This document shows, piece by piece, positions 9,244 through 18,389 of a DNA stretch of 64,000 nucleotides. The DNA is from UBA9214 sp964443845 (GTDB lineage: Bacteria > Pseudomonadota > Gammaproteobacteria > UBA9214): assembly GCA_964443845.1 (NCBI GenBank), contig CAYUFA010000004.1, positions 1 to 64,000 on the forward strand. The letters are read 5' to 3'. Numbering within the stretch: position 1 is the first letter of the stretch; every line of letters begins with the position of its first letter. The position numbers and the translations under genes were made by a program. The notes beneath the pieces were generated by a model. The model saw only the letters and a program-made list of their open reading frames with translations, searched no databases and was not told the origin of the DNA.

Positions 9244-10644
9244 TCAGGCACGTCGCCAGGAGGTCCCCGCGGCGGCATCCTCCAGGATGATGCCGTGTTG
9301 TTCCAGCTCTGCACGAATGCGGTCCGCTTCGGCCCAGTTCCTGCTGGCGCGTGCGCTGATCCGGCTGGCGATCTTGGCCTCGATTTCGCCGTCGGAGAGG
9401 ATCTGCACCGCGCTGTCACCGCTAACGCTCGCGCGCAGGAATGCTTCCGGACTGGCCTGCAGCAGCCCTAGCACCGCGCCGGAGTTGCGCATGCATCCGG
9501 CCAGGCGCCTGGCGCGCTCCGGCTGGCTGTCCCGGCAGCGATTGATTTCCCGTGCCAGCTCGAACAGCACGGCCACGGCCTCCGGCGTATTGAAGTCGTC
9601 ATCCATGGCACGATGAAATTCGGCGTTGTAACGCTCCGTTTCCGGGTCATCCGCCTGCAGGGGCTCGATGTCGCGCAACGTGGTATAGAGACGGGCCAGT
9701 GCCGCCTTGCTGTTTTCGAGGTTCTCCCGGGAGTAATTGAGGGGGCTCCGGTAGTGGCTGGCAATGATGAAGAAGCGCACCTCCTCCGGACGGTAGTGCT
9801 TGAGTATCTCCCGAACGGTAAAGAAATTCCCGAGCGACTTGGACATCTTTTCGTTGTCCACCCGTACAAAGCCGTTATGCATCCAGTAATTGACAAACGG
9901 CTTGCAGGTGGCGGCCTCCGACTGGGCAATTTCATTTTCGTGGTGTGGGAACTTGAGATCCATGCCGCCACCATGGATATCGAAATGTGCGCCCAGGTAC
10001 CGTGTCGACATGGCGGAGCATTCGATATGCCAGCCGGGCCGGCCCGCTCCCCAGGGCGAATCCCAGCTCGGCTCACCGGGCTTGGCCTGCTTCCAGAGCA
10101 CGAAATCGAGCGGGTCGTTCTTGGATTCATCGACCTCGATACGGGCTCCCGCCTGCAGCTCTTCCAGGTTCCTGCCGGAAAGGCGACCATAGTGCTCGAA
10201 CCGGCTCACATCGTAGTAGACGTCACCGTTACTGCCCTGATAGGCGTAACCGTTCGTGACCAGCGCACCGATCATGGCGATGATGTCCCGCATGGAACCG
10301 GTGGCTCTCGGTTCGATATCCGGACGGGCGATACCCAGGGCATCGGCGTCCTCGTTCATGATCGCGATGAAGCGCCCGGTGAGCGCCTGGATATCCTCGC
10401 CGTTTTCCTGCGCCCGCCGGATGATCTTGTCGTCGATATCCGTAATGTTGCGGACATAGGTGACGTCATAGCCGAGCGCACGCAGGTAGCGCACCACCAC
10501 GTCAAAGACCACCATCACCCGTGCATGCCCGAGGTGACAGTAGTCATACACCGTCATACCGCACACATACATCCCGACTTTCCCGGCTTCGATCGGGACA
10601 AAGGTATCTTTCTGATTGGTAAGGGTGTTGTAGATCTTCAACAT
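9244..10644 (-). CDS. cysS: Cysteinyl-tRNA synthetase
   Basis: Class I synthetase charging tRNA-Cys. 466 residues, family length. Seen: MLKIYNTLTN start, zinc-ligand Cys28 in YVCGMTVYD, the HIGH-type motif HLGH at 37-40, the zinc-site motif GWHIECSAMS, and KMSKSLGN of the ATP site. An upstream in-frame ATG at 10698 is rejected because MLKIYNT is the conserved start. It diverges from the cyclophilin gene. Confidence 0.97.
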   Translation of the reverse strand: MLKIYNTLTNQKDTFVPIEAGKVGMYVCGMTVYDYCHLGHARVMVVFDVVVRYLRALGYDVTYVRNITDIDDKIIRRAQENGEDIQALTGRFIAIMNEDADALGIARPDIEPRATGSMRDIIAMIGALVTNGYAYQGSNGDVYYDVSRFEHYGRLSGRNLEELQAGARIEVDESKNDPLDFVLWKQAKPGEPSWDSPWGAGRPGWHIECSAMSTRYLGAHFDIHGGGMDLKFPHHENEIAQSEAATCKPFVNYWMHNGFVRVDNEKMSKSLGNFFTVREILKHYRPEEVRFFIIASHYRSPLNYSRENLENSKAALARLYTTLRDIEPLQADDPETERYNAEFHRAMDDDFNTPEAVAVLFELAREINRCRDSQPERARRLAGCMRNSGAVLGLLQASPEAFLRASVSGDSAVQILSDGEIEAKIASRISARASRNWAEADRIRAELEQHGIILEDAAAGTSWRRA

Positions 10645-10805
10645 CGACGGGTCCCTGTTCCCCGGCAGCGCGCCCGGGGCACCGGCAGTGACCGGCATCT
10701 GGCACCTGCTGCAGGGAACACTGCCCGGTGCGCGGACAGCAGCTCTTGTAATGACCGGCAGAGCTTATATCATTGGCAAACCGAATAAAACAACCGGAGT
10801 TGGCC

Positions 10806-11405
10806 ATGGGAAAACCGCTTTTGCAGATCCTGGTGCTGGTTGCCGCGCTGTTACCGCTGACGGGCTTCCCGCAGGACAATCAACACAATCAGAAGGAAAA
10901 AGGCATGGTCAAGGTCACGATGGACACCACCCAGGGCATCATCAGGCTGGAACTGGATCCCGACAAGGCACCACTCAGCGTGGCGAATTTCGTCGCATAT
11001 GCGAAGTCGGGTTTCTACGACAACACGATTTTTCACCGCGTCATTCCCGGGTTCATGATCCAGGGTGGTGGCTACGATTCCGATACCAAACTGAAAAAGA
11101 CCCGGCCGCCGATCAGGAACGAGGCGGACAACGGCCTGCAGAACCTGAAGGGAACGATCGCCATGGCGCGCACCAGCGATCCCGACTCCGCGACCTCGCA
11201 GTTCTTCATCAATGTTGCCGACAATCACTTCCTGGACCATAAGTCACCGACTCCACAGGGCTGGGGGTATGCCGTATTCGGCAAGGTGACCGCAGGCATG
11301 GATACCGTCGAGAAGATCGAGCAGGTTCGCACCGGGTTCAACTTCGGCATGAAGGATATCCCGCTGCAGGAAGTCGTCATCCGCAAGGTGACCGTCGAGG
11401 AGTAG
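10806..11405 (+). CDS. Peptidyl-prolyl cis-trans isomerase, cyclophilin type, with a signal peptide
   Basis: Accelerates proline isomerisation during folding. 199 residues: a hydrophobic N-terminus (residues 3-20, LLQILVLVAALLPLTG) that looks like a signal peptide, then a complete cyclophilin domain with FHRVIPGFMIQGGG, SATSQFFIN and WGYAVFGKV. The ATG at 10806 has a CGGAG ribosome site. A second ATG at 10905 (Met34) has AAGGA 7 bases before it and would give a 166-residue cytosolic form like PpiB. Periplasmic (PpiA-like) export is the main call; dual starts are possible. lpxH follows after 21 bases. Confidence 0.93.
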   Translation: MGKPLLQILVLVAALLPLTGFPQDNQHNQKEKGMVKVTMDTTQGIIRLELDPDKAPLSVANFVAYAKSGFYDNTIFHRVIPGFMIQGGGYDSDTKLKKTRPPIRNEADNGLQNLKGTIAMARTSDPDSATSQFFINVADNHFLDHKSPTPQGWGYAVFGKVTAGMDTVEKIEQVRTGFNFGMKDIPLQEVVIRKVTVEE

Positions 11406-11426
11406 TGCTCCCGGTTGCCTGACGGC

Positions 11427-12161
11427 ATGTCCCGCACCCTGTTCGTATCCGATCTGCACCTTGATCCCGAGCGCCCGGCAATAACCGCCCTGTTCCTCGC
11501 CCTCCTTGGGCGGGAGGCGGGTGCGGCCGCGGCCGTCTATATCCTCGGGGACCTGTTCGAGGCATGGATCGGCGACGATGACGACTCTCCCCCCGGCCCC
11601 GAAGTCTGCGCGGCGATACGTCAGTGCACTGCAGCCGGAACACCCGTCTACCTCATGCACGGCAACCGCGACTTCCTGCTGGGGAGGACCTTTGCCGAGC
11701 AATCGGGATGCACATTGCTGGAGGAACCCGCGCGGATCGACCTGTACGGCACCCCTGCCCTGCTCATGCATGGAGATATGCTCTGCACCGACGATACCGA
11801 ATATCTGCAGTTCCGGGCACAGGTCAGGAGTGCTGCATGGCAGCAGGAAATGCTGGCACGACCGCTGGATGAGCGGCGCACGCTCGCCCGAGAAATGCGT
11901 GCAGCCAGCCGTGCGCAGAACAGCGGCAAGCCGGAGTCGATCATGGACGTCAACCCCGCGGCAGTGGATGAGGTCATGCGGCAGTACGCAACCCGCCTGC
12001 TGATCCACGGCCATACCCACCGCCCCGCCATCCATGAGTTCCTGCTTGACGGCAAACCGGCAAGACGGATCGTGCTGGGTGACTGGTATGAACAGGGCAG
12101 CGTTCTGGTGTGCACGCCCCGGGGCTGTTCGCTTCAGGGGCCGGCAGCGGTTCCTGCCTGA
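11427..12161 (+). CDS. lpxH: UDP-2,3-diacylglucosamine diphosphatase LpxH
   Basis: Hydrolyses UDP-2,3-diacylglucosamine to lipid X in lipid A synthesis, peripheral to the inner membrane. 244 residues, family length. All calcineurin-type metal motifs are present: Asp9 and His11 in SDLHL, GDLFEAWIGDD, MHGNRDFLLG, LMHGD and IHGHTHRP. It probably shares a transcript with the cyclophilin gene, a frequent pairing. Its 3' end overlaps the convergent secreted hypothetical by 28 bases. Confidence 0.95.
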   Translation: MSRTLFVSDLHLDPERPAITALFLALLGREAGAAAAVYILGDLFEAWIGDDDDSPPGPEVCAAIRQCTAAGTPVYLMHGNRDFLLGRTFAEQSGCTLLEEPARIDLYGTPALLMHGDMLCTDDTEYLQFRAQVRSAAWQQEMLARPLDERRTLAREMRAASRAQNSGKPESIMDVNPAAVDEVMRQYATRLLIHGHTHRPAIHEFLLDGKPARRIVLGDWYEQGSVLVCTPRGCSLQGPAAVPA

Positions 12162-12895
12162 CCGCCCAGGCGCAGCACGTCGTAGTCCGCCGGCAGTTTG
12201 AACAGGGATGCCGCCACCGGCACGTTTTCGCGGTAGTCCAGCAATGTCCGGCGGTACCCGTCCGGGGCCCACTCCCTGATCGGCAGCCCCTGCTGGTACG
12301 GCAGCCCGCTACCGTACGCGTAGCGCAGCAGGTAACACGGGGTGCGGATGTCAGCCGGGAGCGTGTCGAGACGCACCTGCTGCCGGTGCCCGGACAGCAC
12401 GGCATATTCCTGCAATGCGGCGGTCGCCGGTGCGAGCAACCCGGGCACCGAAATCACGTCATAACAGGTGTCGCCGTTGGCGCGGAACTGCAGGTGCAGG
12501 GGTTTCCTGCCGCCGACGAGCGGTGCCTGTGCGTCCTCCCGCCGGACGGTCGTCTGCCGGTAGGACCGCGGCGCTGCCTTGCCGTGTGCCACCGGCGCGA
12601 GTTCCAGGATCGTGCGTTCATCGTGACTGACGCTGTAGACGGTGTGACGACCCCGATCGAAGAGGATAAATCCCGAACCGGGATCGGCGTCATCGATACG
12701 CAGGAAGCGGTCGGTGATGGTATACCGCGCCGGGTAGGGATCCGACCCGGGTTCCTGCACGTCAAAACGGAGAACCGTTGCCGGTACGGTCCGGGTGTGA
12801 CCGCGCTCTGGCGGCGCGGCATCGGGCAGCGCGGTCCCGGTCTGCAGGGCCGTCAGCACCAGGATCTGGAGCCCGATCGCCAGTGCCCGCTTCAT
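12134..12895 (-). CDS. Hypothetical secreted protein
   Basis: 253 residues, function unknown. Residues 1-23 form a Sec signal peptide (MKRALAIGLQILVLTALQTG). The rest is soluble, with few cysteines and a C-terminus ending in an LFKLPADY pattern, which resembles the tail (LF-x-VP-x-x-Y) of the secreted protein at 60020-60772. A distant shared beta-rich fold is possible but unproven. The start overlaps the stop of the DUF455 gene by 4 bases (ATGA), so the two are translationally coupled and it is a real gene. Confidence 0.8.
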   Translation of the reverse strand: MKRALAIGLQILVLTALQTGTALPDAAPPERGHTRTVPATVLRFDVQEPGSDPYPARYTITDRFLRIDDADPGSGFILFDRGRHTVYSVSHDERTILELAPVAHGKAAPRSYRQTTVRREDAQAPLVGGRKPLHLQFRANGDTCYDVISVPGLLAPATAALQEYAVLSGHRQQVRLDTLPADIRTPCYLLRYAYGSGLPYQQGLPIREWAPDGYRRTLLDYRENVPVAASLFKLPADYDVLRLGGQAGTAAGP

Positions 12896-13698
12896 GCCTG
12901 CGTACCGGCAAGCTGACTGAGCAGGTCCAGCTCATGCTGGGCAAAACCGGCCTGGCGGCGTGCCGGCAGATTGAGGGGCGGCCGGATACGCTGCATGCCG
13001 TAGGCGGCAAGCAGCTGCCCGAAGGTTTGTGCCGGATCGAGGCCGCGCTGTTCACAGAGGTATTCGAACCAGCGCGAACCGATCCGGACATGTCCGATTT
13101 CGTCGTCCAGAATCCGTCGCAGGACCCGCACACTGCCTGCATCGCCAACCGCTTCCAGCCGTCCCAGCATGCCCGGTGTAACGTCCAGTCCGCGCGCTTC
13201 GAGCACGCGTGGCACCAGCGCCATGCGGACCAGCGGATCGTGCGCGGTCTTTTCCGCCATCTCCCACAGGCCGTCGTGCGCCGGGAAGTCACCGTACTCG
13301 TGCCCCGCCTCGCGCAGTCGTTCCACCAGCAGCGTGAAGTGACATGCCTCTTCGCCGGCCACCCGGCTCCAGTCCAGATAGTACTGCCCGGGCAGTCCCG
13401 GAAACCGGCACACGGCATCCCATGCCAGGTTGATGGCATTGAATTCGATGTGTGCCAGAGCATGCAGGAATGCCGCGCGACCCATTGCGGTTGTCAGTCT
13501 GCGTTGCGCCAGCCGGGTGAAGTGCACCAGGCTGGGTTGCTCCGGGCGGCCCGGCGACTGCGTGCAGGCGCGCACTGGTGACGCAGCGCCGCTGCCCCGT
13601 TGCCGGAACAGCGCGGCGACTTCCCGGGTACAGGTAACCTTGCGGGCGGGATCACGTTCCTGCAGACAGCTGGCGGCCAGTTCGATCAGTTCATGCAT
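12892..13698 (-). CDS. DUF455 family ferritin-like protein
   Basis: 268 residues of the DUF455 family, which adopts a ferritin-like four-helix fold; no reaction is firmly established. Seen: carboxylate/histidine helices that could bind two metals (HALAHIEFNAINLAWDA, GEEACHF and DDEIGHVRIGSRWF). The start at 13698 (MHELIELAASCL) is preferred to an ATG six codons upstream. It overlaps the glycerate kinase end by 8 bases and the next gene by 4, so the three genes form one operon. Confidence 0.88.
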   Translation of the reverse strand: MHELIELAASCLQERDPARKVTCTREVAALFRQRGSGAASPVRACTQSPGRPEQPSLVHFTRLAQRRLTTAMGRAAFLHALAHIEFNAINLAWDAVCRFPGLPGQYYLDWSRVAGEEACHFTLLVERLREAGHEYGDFPAHDGLWEMAEKTAHDPLVRMALVPRVLEARGLDVTPGMLGRLEAVGDAGSVRVLRRILDDEIGHVRIGSRWFEYLCEQRGLDPAQTFGQLLAAYGMQRIRPPLNLPARRQAGFAQHELDLLSQLAGTQA

Positions 13699-14938
13699 TG
13701 CAGTTGCCCGTGGCAAGTTTCACACCTATGACCAGGTCGGTTACGTTGGTTCCGGTCGGGCCGGTCACCAGCAGGTCTCCGCTGGCTGCAAGACACCGCC
13801 TCGCGTCGGCCTGTTCCAGGCAGGCCCGGGCACCGACGCCGCGAGCCTGTGCACGGGCGACCGTGCCGCCATCGACGATGGCCCCCGCGGCCTGCGAGTT
13901 GCCATCCTCGCCATCGCTGCCGGCCGCCAGCAACTCGATATCCCTGCGCCCGGACAGGCGCAGTGCCGCGCTTAGCGCAAGCTGCTGGTTACGGCCGCCC
14001 ACCCCCGGGTGCCGGGGGAGCCGGACCGTGGTTTCGCCGCCCCAGAGATAAACACCCGGCTCCACGCCGGCCAGGAAATCCGCGATCCCCGCCCCGCACT
14101 GCCCGGCGTCACCGGCCAGCCCGGGATGCCGGACCCGCGCCGGGTAACCCAGGTCGCGGGCACACTGCGCCGCGGCCGCCAGCGCCATCTCCAGGGTCGC
14201 AACGATCCGGTAGCTGACTTTGGCCGGCGCCGGAACCCGCTGCGTTTCCGGCTCCAGCAGGTCAGAAATCCATGCGGGCAGGTCCGGCATTGCCCGGGAT
14301 CCGTCGCGTGGCGGAAACAGCAGGCCCGAGCCGATCACGGCAGGGTCGTCATCCGGCACATCGGACATCAGCAATACCCTTGCCGGCCGCCCCTGCAGGT
14401 AGTGTAACAACCCGCCCCCCTTGATCGCCGACAGTTGCCGTCTGACCCGGTTGATCGCCACGATATCCAGACCACTGCCCAGTAACCAGTGATTGACACG
14501 CTGCAGGTCTGCCAGGTTGCGCCCTGTGCGCAGCACCTCGACCAGGCTGGAACTGCCGCCCGAAACCAGGAACAGCACCTCCTGCTGCGGCGGACAGGCC
14601 TGGAGAAATGCCAGCAGCTGCCGGCCCGCTGCCAGGCTGCGCGCGTCCGGGAGTGGATGGCCACCCGCCAGGCAGAGCACGCCGGGCCTGCCACAAACGT
14701 GCGCATGAAGCTGGGCCGCCTTGCTGATCAGCAAGGCACTAACCACGGCGGCGTCCGCGCCCTGGAGCGCACCTTCCAGCATGGATGCGGCTGCCTTCCC
14801 GAGCGCAACGACGGGCGCGCCGGACGAAAGCGGCTGTTCCCGCAATGCCCCGGCAACCCGGTCACTGCCGCGTACCGCAGCAAGCGCACTGTGGAAGATT
14901 TTCTCCAGATGCTGCCGGGCGGCCCGGGGCTCGCTCAT
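13691..14938 (-). CDS. Glycerate 2-kinase (MOFRL family)
   Basis: Phosphorylates D-glycerate to 2-phosphoglycerate using ATP. 415 residues. Seen: N-terminal GckA/TtuD domain with VVALGKAAASML, the SGGSSSL loop and MSDVPDDDPAVIGSG, and the C-terminal MOFRL domain with GGETTVRL, GGRNQQLAL and GSDGEDGNS. First gene of the three-gene operon with DUF455 and the secreted hypothetical; only 33 bases after the metZ stop, but on the same strand downstream of metZ. GckA and TtuD cannot be told apart from sequence. Confidence 0.92.
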   Translation of the reverse strand: MSEPRAARQHLEKIFHSALAAVRGSDRVAGALREQPLSSGAPVVALGKAAASMLEGALQGADAAVVSALLISKAAQLHAHVCGRPGVLCLAGGHPLPDARSLAAGRQLLAFLQACPPQQEVLFLVSGGSSSLVEVLRTGRNLADLQRVNHWLLGSGLDIVAINRVRRQLSAIKGGGLLHYLQGRPARVLLMSDVPDDDPAVIGSGLLFPPRDGSRAMPDLPAWISDLLEPETQRVPAPAKVSYRIVATLEMALAAAAQCARDLGYPARVRHPGLAGDAGQCGAGIADFLAGVEPGVYLWGGETTVRLPRHPGVGGRNQQLALSAALRLSGRRDIELLAAGSDGEDGNSQAAGAIVDGGTVARAQARGVGARACLEQADARRCLAASGDLLVTGPTGTNVTDLVIGVKLATGNCNA

Positions 14939-14971
14939 GCGTGCGTTGTCCCGGTCGGCGGCAGCCCGGTC

Positions 14972-16159
14972 TCAGCCGCCGGCTGCCACCAGGCCACGCG
15001 CAAGATCAGCCTGCAGGTCCCGCACCGATTCGAGGCCGACTGCGAGACGGATCAGGCCATCGGAGATGCCTGCCTCGGCGCGCTGTTCCGGTGTCAGACG
15101 ACCGTGCGTGGTGGTGGCCGGATGGGTGATCGTGCTCTTGGCATCACCCAGGTTCGCCGTAATGGAGAAGATCCGGACCGCATCGATGAATTTCCATGCC
15201 TGCTCATGACCGCCCTGCAGCTCAAACGAAAACACGGCACCAAAACCGCTCTGCTGGGTTCTGGCCAGTGCATGCCGGGGATGGGACGGCAGGCCGGGAT
15301 GATAGACCCTGGACACACCCGGCTGCGCCTCCAGCCAACGGGCCAGCTCCAGGGCGTTGGCGCAGTGCGCCTGCATGCGCAGGGACAGGGTTTCCAGACC
15401 CTTGAGGAATACCCAGGCGTTGAACGGACTCATGGAAGGGCCGGCCGTGCGCAGGAAACCGTAGACCTCCTTGCCGACATTCTCGCCATTCCCCACCACG
15501 GCGCCCCCGACACAGCGGCCCTGTCCGTCCAGGTACTTGGTCGCGGAATGGACCACGATATCCGCACCCAGCGCCAGCGGCAGCTGCAGGGCCGGGGTGC
15601 AGAAGCAGTTGTCCACGACCAGCAACGCATTGACGGAATGCGCCAGTTCCGCGAGTTGCCGGATGTCCGCCAGCTCGGTCAGGGGATTGGAGGGGGTTTC
15701 CAGGAAAAACAGCCGGGTCTGCGCACGTACGGCGCGCTGCCAGGCCGCGATGTCATCCAGCGCCACAAACGTGGTTTCGATCCCGAACCGCGCCAGGTAC
15801 GTGCTGAACAGCACGGTCGTGGTACCGAAAATACTGCGCGATGACACGATGTGATCTCCAGCCTTGAGCAGTCCGGCACAGGTCGCCAGGATCGCCGCCA
15901 TCCCCGAAGCAGTGGCAACGCAGGATTCGCCACCTTCCAGCGATGCGAGACGCTGCTCGAAGGTGCGTACGGTCGGATTGGTAAAGCGGGAATAGATGTT
16001 GCCGGGCACTGCCCCGGAGAAACGTGCAGCCGCCTCGGCTGCGGAGCCAAACACGTAGCTCGAGGTCGGGAAGATCGGTTCAGAATGTTCCCCCTCCGCA
16101 CTGCGTTGCTGTCCGGCGCGCACCGCCCGCGTGGCAAATTCATACTCTTCAAATGACAT
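14972..16159 (-). CDS. metZ: O-succinylhomoserine sulfhydrylase
   Basis: PLP enzyme making homocysteine directly from O-succinylhomoserine and sulfide in methionine synthesis. 395 residues. Seen: N-terminal PLP-site residues YSRFTNPT, ASGMAAI, DNCFCTP and the PLP lysine in HSATKYLDGQG. The ATG at 16159 has AGGAG upstream and MSFEEYEFATRA matches the family. It follows purF as in Pseudomonas, but a SAM-II-type riboswitch, a terminator and a separate promoter lie between, so S-adenosylmethionine represses it independently of purF. Confidence 0.94.
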   Translation of the reverse strand: MSFEEYEFATRAVRAGQQRSAEGEHSEPIFPTSSYVFGSAAEAAARFSGAVPGNIYSRFTNPTVRTFEQRLASLEGGESCVATASGMAAILATCAGLLKAGDHIVSSRSIFGTTTVLFSTYLARFGIETTFVALDDIAAWQRAVRAQTRLFFLETPSNPLTELADIRQLAELAHSVNALLVVDNCFCTPALQLPLALGADIVVHSATKYLDGQGRCVGGAVVGNGENVGKEVYGFLRTAGPSMSPFNAWVFLKGLETLSLRMQAHCANALELARWLEAQPGVSRVYHPGLPSHPRHALARTQQSGFGAVFSFELQGGHEQAWKFIDAVRIFSITANLGDAKSTITHPATTTHGRLTPEQRAEAGISDGLIRLAVGLESVRDLQADLARGLVAAGG

Positions 16160-16203
16160 CGTCGTCTCCTGTCCCACAGGCTGCTGTCAGATGGAGCGGG
16201 CAC

Positions 16204-16236
16204 AAAAAAACCCGCTTGCAGTTACGCGAAAGCAGG
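16204..16236 (-). terminator. Terminator in the metZ leader (riboswitch expression platform)
   Basis: Minus strand: CCTGCTT, a loop of about 12 bases, AAGCGGG, then seven T. It lies directly after the SAM-II-type aptamer and about 45 bases before the metZ start, as expected of a riboswitch that terminates transcription when S-adenosylmethionine is bound. Confidence 0.75.
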
Positions 16237-16240
16237 TGCC

Positions 16241-16293
16241 ATCGCTTTAGCTGCATTTATTACGCGCCCGCAAGCTGAATTCAAATCGGCGCT
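16241..16293 (-). promoter_or_regulatory. SAM-II type S-adenosylmethionine riboswitch aptamer
   Basis: The minus strand reads AGCGCCGATTTGA, then GCTTGC, GGGCGCG, TAATAAATGCAGCTAAAG. This follows the SAM-II aptamer element by element: P1 (GCGCC/GGCGC here, a compensatory change from the GCGCU/AGCGC of the marine metX aptamer), the GATTTGA loop, TTGC, and the pseudoknot strand ATAAATG-AGCTAAA. It sits between a promoter and a terminator in front of metZ, the classic SAM-II target. Matched from memory of the motif; a covariance search would settle it. Confidence 0.85.
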
Positions 16294-16303
16294 CTGGTCA
16301 CAG

Positions 16304-16332
16304 AATCTAGAGTAGAAAACCCGGGCTGTCAA
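16304..16332 (-). promoter_or_regulatory. Sigma-70 promoter of metZ and its riboswitch leader
   Basis: Minus strand: TTGACA at 16327-16332 (perfect -35), exactly 17 bases, TAGATT at 16304-16309. The start would fall near 16297, just before the aptamer. It begins only 15 bases after the purF stop. Confidence 0.8.
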
Positions 16333-16346
16333 GACGGTGCTGTGGA

Positions 16347-17858
16347 TCAGGCGGTATTGTGCAGGTCGATCACCTCGCCGTCCTCCTCGCGCCGGTCCTC
16401 CTTGGCCGCGTCGTTGCGTAACTGTTGCAGGCCGCTGAGGTATTCCACGTCCACGTTGCCGGTGATGTACTCGCCGGTAAAGACGGAGTTATCGAATCTC
16501 GCGATTTCCGGGTTCCCCTTGCCGACGGCGCTGATGAGATCGTCCAGGTCCTGGAACAGCAGCCAGTCGGCTCCGATGGCCTTGCAAACCTCTTCCTCGC
16601 TGCAGCCCGCTGCGATCAGTTCCGTGCTGCTCGGCATGTCGATGCCGTACACGTTCTGGTAGCGCACGGGCGGGGCTGCGGAGGCGAAATACACCTTGTT
16701 CGCGCCGGCATCGCGGGCCATTTCGATGATCTGCGATGACGTGGTACCCCTGACGATCGAATCGTCGACCAGCAGCACGTTCTTGTCGCGGAATTCCAGG
16801 TCAATTGCATTGAGCTTCTGGCGCACCGATTTCTTGCGCTGCTGCTGTCCCGGCATGATGAAGGTCCGGCCGATGTAACGGTTCTTGATGAACCCCTCAC
16901 GGTATTTCACGCCCAGATGGTTGGCCAGTTGCAGTGCGGAAGTCCGGCTCGTGTCCGGGATCGGAATCACCACGTCGATATCGTGGTCGGGCCATACCCG
17001 CTGGATCTTTGCGGCCAGTTTCTCGCCCATGCGCAGGCGGGCCTTGTAGACAGAGATCCGGTCAATGATCGAGTCCGGTCGCGCCAGGTACACGTACTCG
17101 AAGATACACGGTGACAGGGACGGCTTTTCTGCGCACTGCTGATGGTAAATCCTGCCGTCGAGTGCGGCGAAGATCGCCTCCCCCGGGGCGACATCACCGA
17201 GCAGCTGGAATCCGAGCGCATCCAGTGCCACGCTTTCGGAGGCCATCATGTAATCCACGCCATCCGGCGTTTCGCGCTTGCCATAGACCAGCGGCCGGAT
17301 GCCATACGGGTCACGGAACGCCACCACGCCGTAACCCGTGATCATGGCAACCGCGGCGTAGGCGCCCTCGCAGCGGCGGTGTACGCCGGCCACCGCGTTG
17401 AACACATGGCTGATGTCCATGCGCACTTCCGCGTGACGCTGCAGTTCGTGTGCGAAGACGTTCAGCAGCACCTCGGAATCGGAGTCCGTGTTGATCTGGC
17501 GCAGATCCTCCTGGAACAGCTCCTCCTTGAGGCGGTTGGCGTTGGTTAGATTGCCGTTATGCGCGAGGCAGATTCCGTACGGTGAATTCACGTAGAACGG
17601 CTGCGCCTCGGCGGAACTCTCGCAGCCCGCGGTCGGGTAGCGAACGTGGCCGATGCCCATGTTGCCCAGCAGGCGGCGCATGTGACGGGTATGGAAAACA
17701 TCGCGCACCAGGCCGTTATCCTTGCGCAGGTACATGCGCCGGCCGTCGCAGGTCATGATGCCGGCAGCGTCCTGGCCGCGATGTTGCAGCACCGTCAGCC
17801 CGTCATAAATGGACTGGTTAACCAGGCTGTGTGCAACAAGGCCGATGATACCGCACAT
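16347..17858 (-). CDS. purF: Amidophosphoribosyltransferase
   Basis: First committed step of purine synthesis: PRPP plus glutamine gives phosphoribosylamine. 503 residues, family length. Seen: MCGIIGLV with Cys2 as the N-terminal glutaminase nucleophile, QHRGQDAAG, NSPYGICLAHNGNLTN, and the C-terminal phosphoribosyltransferase domain with the PRPP motif LLVDDSIVRGTTS. It lies 33 bases after cvpA in the order folC-dedD-cvpA-purF, conserved since Escherichia coli. Confidence 0.98.
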   Translation of the reverse strand: MCGIIGLVAHSLVNQSIYDGLTVLQHRGQDAAGIMTCDGRRMYLRKDNGLVRDVFHTRHMRRLLGNMGIGHVRYPTAGCESSAEAQPFYVNSPYGICLAHNGNLTNANRLKEELFQEDLRQINTDSDSEVLLNVFAHELQRHAEVRMDISHVFNAVAGVHRRCEGAYAAVAMITGYGVVAFRDPYGIRPLVYGKRETPDGVDYMMASESVALDALGFQLLGDVAPGEAIFAALDGRIYHQQCAEKPSLSPCIFEYVYLARPDSIIDRISVYKARLRMGEKLAAKIQRVWPDHDIDVVIPIPDTSRTSALQLANHLGVKYREGFIKNRYIGRTFIMPGQQQRKKSVRQKLNAIDLEFRDKNVLLVDDSIVRGTTSSQIIEMARDAGANKVYFASAAPPVRYQNVYGIDMPSSTELIAAGCSEEEVCKAIGADWLLFQDLDDLISAVGKGNPEIARFDNSVFTGEYITGNVDVEYLSGLQQLRNDAAKEDRREEDGEVIDLHNTA

Positions 17859-17891
17859 GACTGGGTGTCCGCCGCTGGCTCCCGGTCCGGA

Positions 17892-18389
17892 TCAGACGTA
17901 GCTGATGTTCTGGGCGATTTCGTCCGGCAGGTAATTGCGCATCCAGAGCGCAAATTCCTGGAAGTAGCCCAGAAACTGTGAATCTTTCCACCATTGGTCG
18001 TGCGGGAAAGGCGTCAGTCCGGCGAGCAACACCAGAATGGCGACGATCACCCCGCCGCGCGCGACGCCAAATACTATGCCCAGCAACTTGTCGGTAGTAC
18101 TCAGTCCGGTCTTCGAGACCAGCTTGCTGGCCAGATAATTCACCACGGTGCCCAGCAACAGAACGGCGACGAACAGCGCGGCGAAAGCGGTGATCTTGCG
18201 GGCGGATACCAGCGTGATCCAGTGGCCCAGCCACTGGGACAACGGTTCGTAGAAGGTCATTGCCACCCACAGGGCCACCAGCCAGGTCGCCAGGGCCAGC
18301 GCTTCCTTGACGAAACCGCGGAACAGGCTGAGAACTGCGGAGAGTGCAATCAGTGCAATAATGACGATATCGATCCAGGCAATTTGCAT
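17892..18389 (-). CDS. cvpA: Colicin V production / purF-operon membrane protein CvpA
   Basis: Inner-membrane protein of 165 residues with about four hydrophobic segments (MQIAWIDIVIIALIALSAVL, LALATWLVALWVAM, ITAFAALFVAVLLLGTVV and GGVIVAILVLLAG). Its molecular role is still unclear; it affects envelope integrity and colicin V export in E. coli. The ATG at 18389 has a GAGGATGAT-type ribosome site; the longer frame to 18476 adds a non-homologous N-terminus. It lies directly upstream of purF. Confidence 0.93.
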   Translation of the reverse strand: MQIAWIDIVIIALIALSAVLSLFRGFVKEALALATWLVALWVAMTFYEPLSQWLGHWITLVSARKITAFAALFVAVLLLGTVVNYLASKLVSKTGLSTTDKLLGIVFGVARGGVIVAILVLLAGLTPFPHDQWWKDSQFLGYFQEFALWMRNYLPDEIAQNISYV

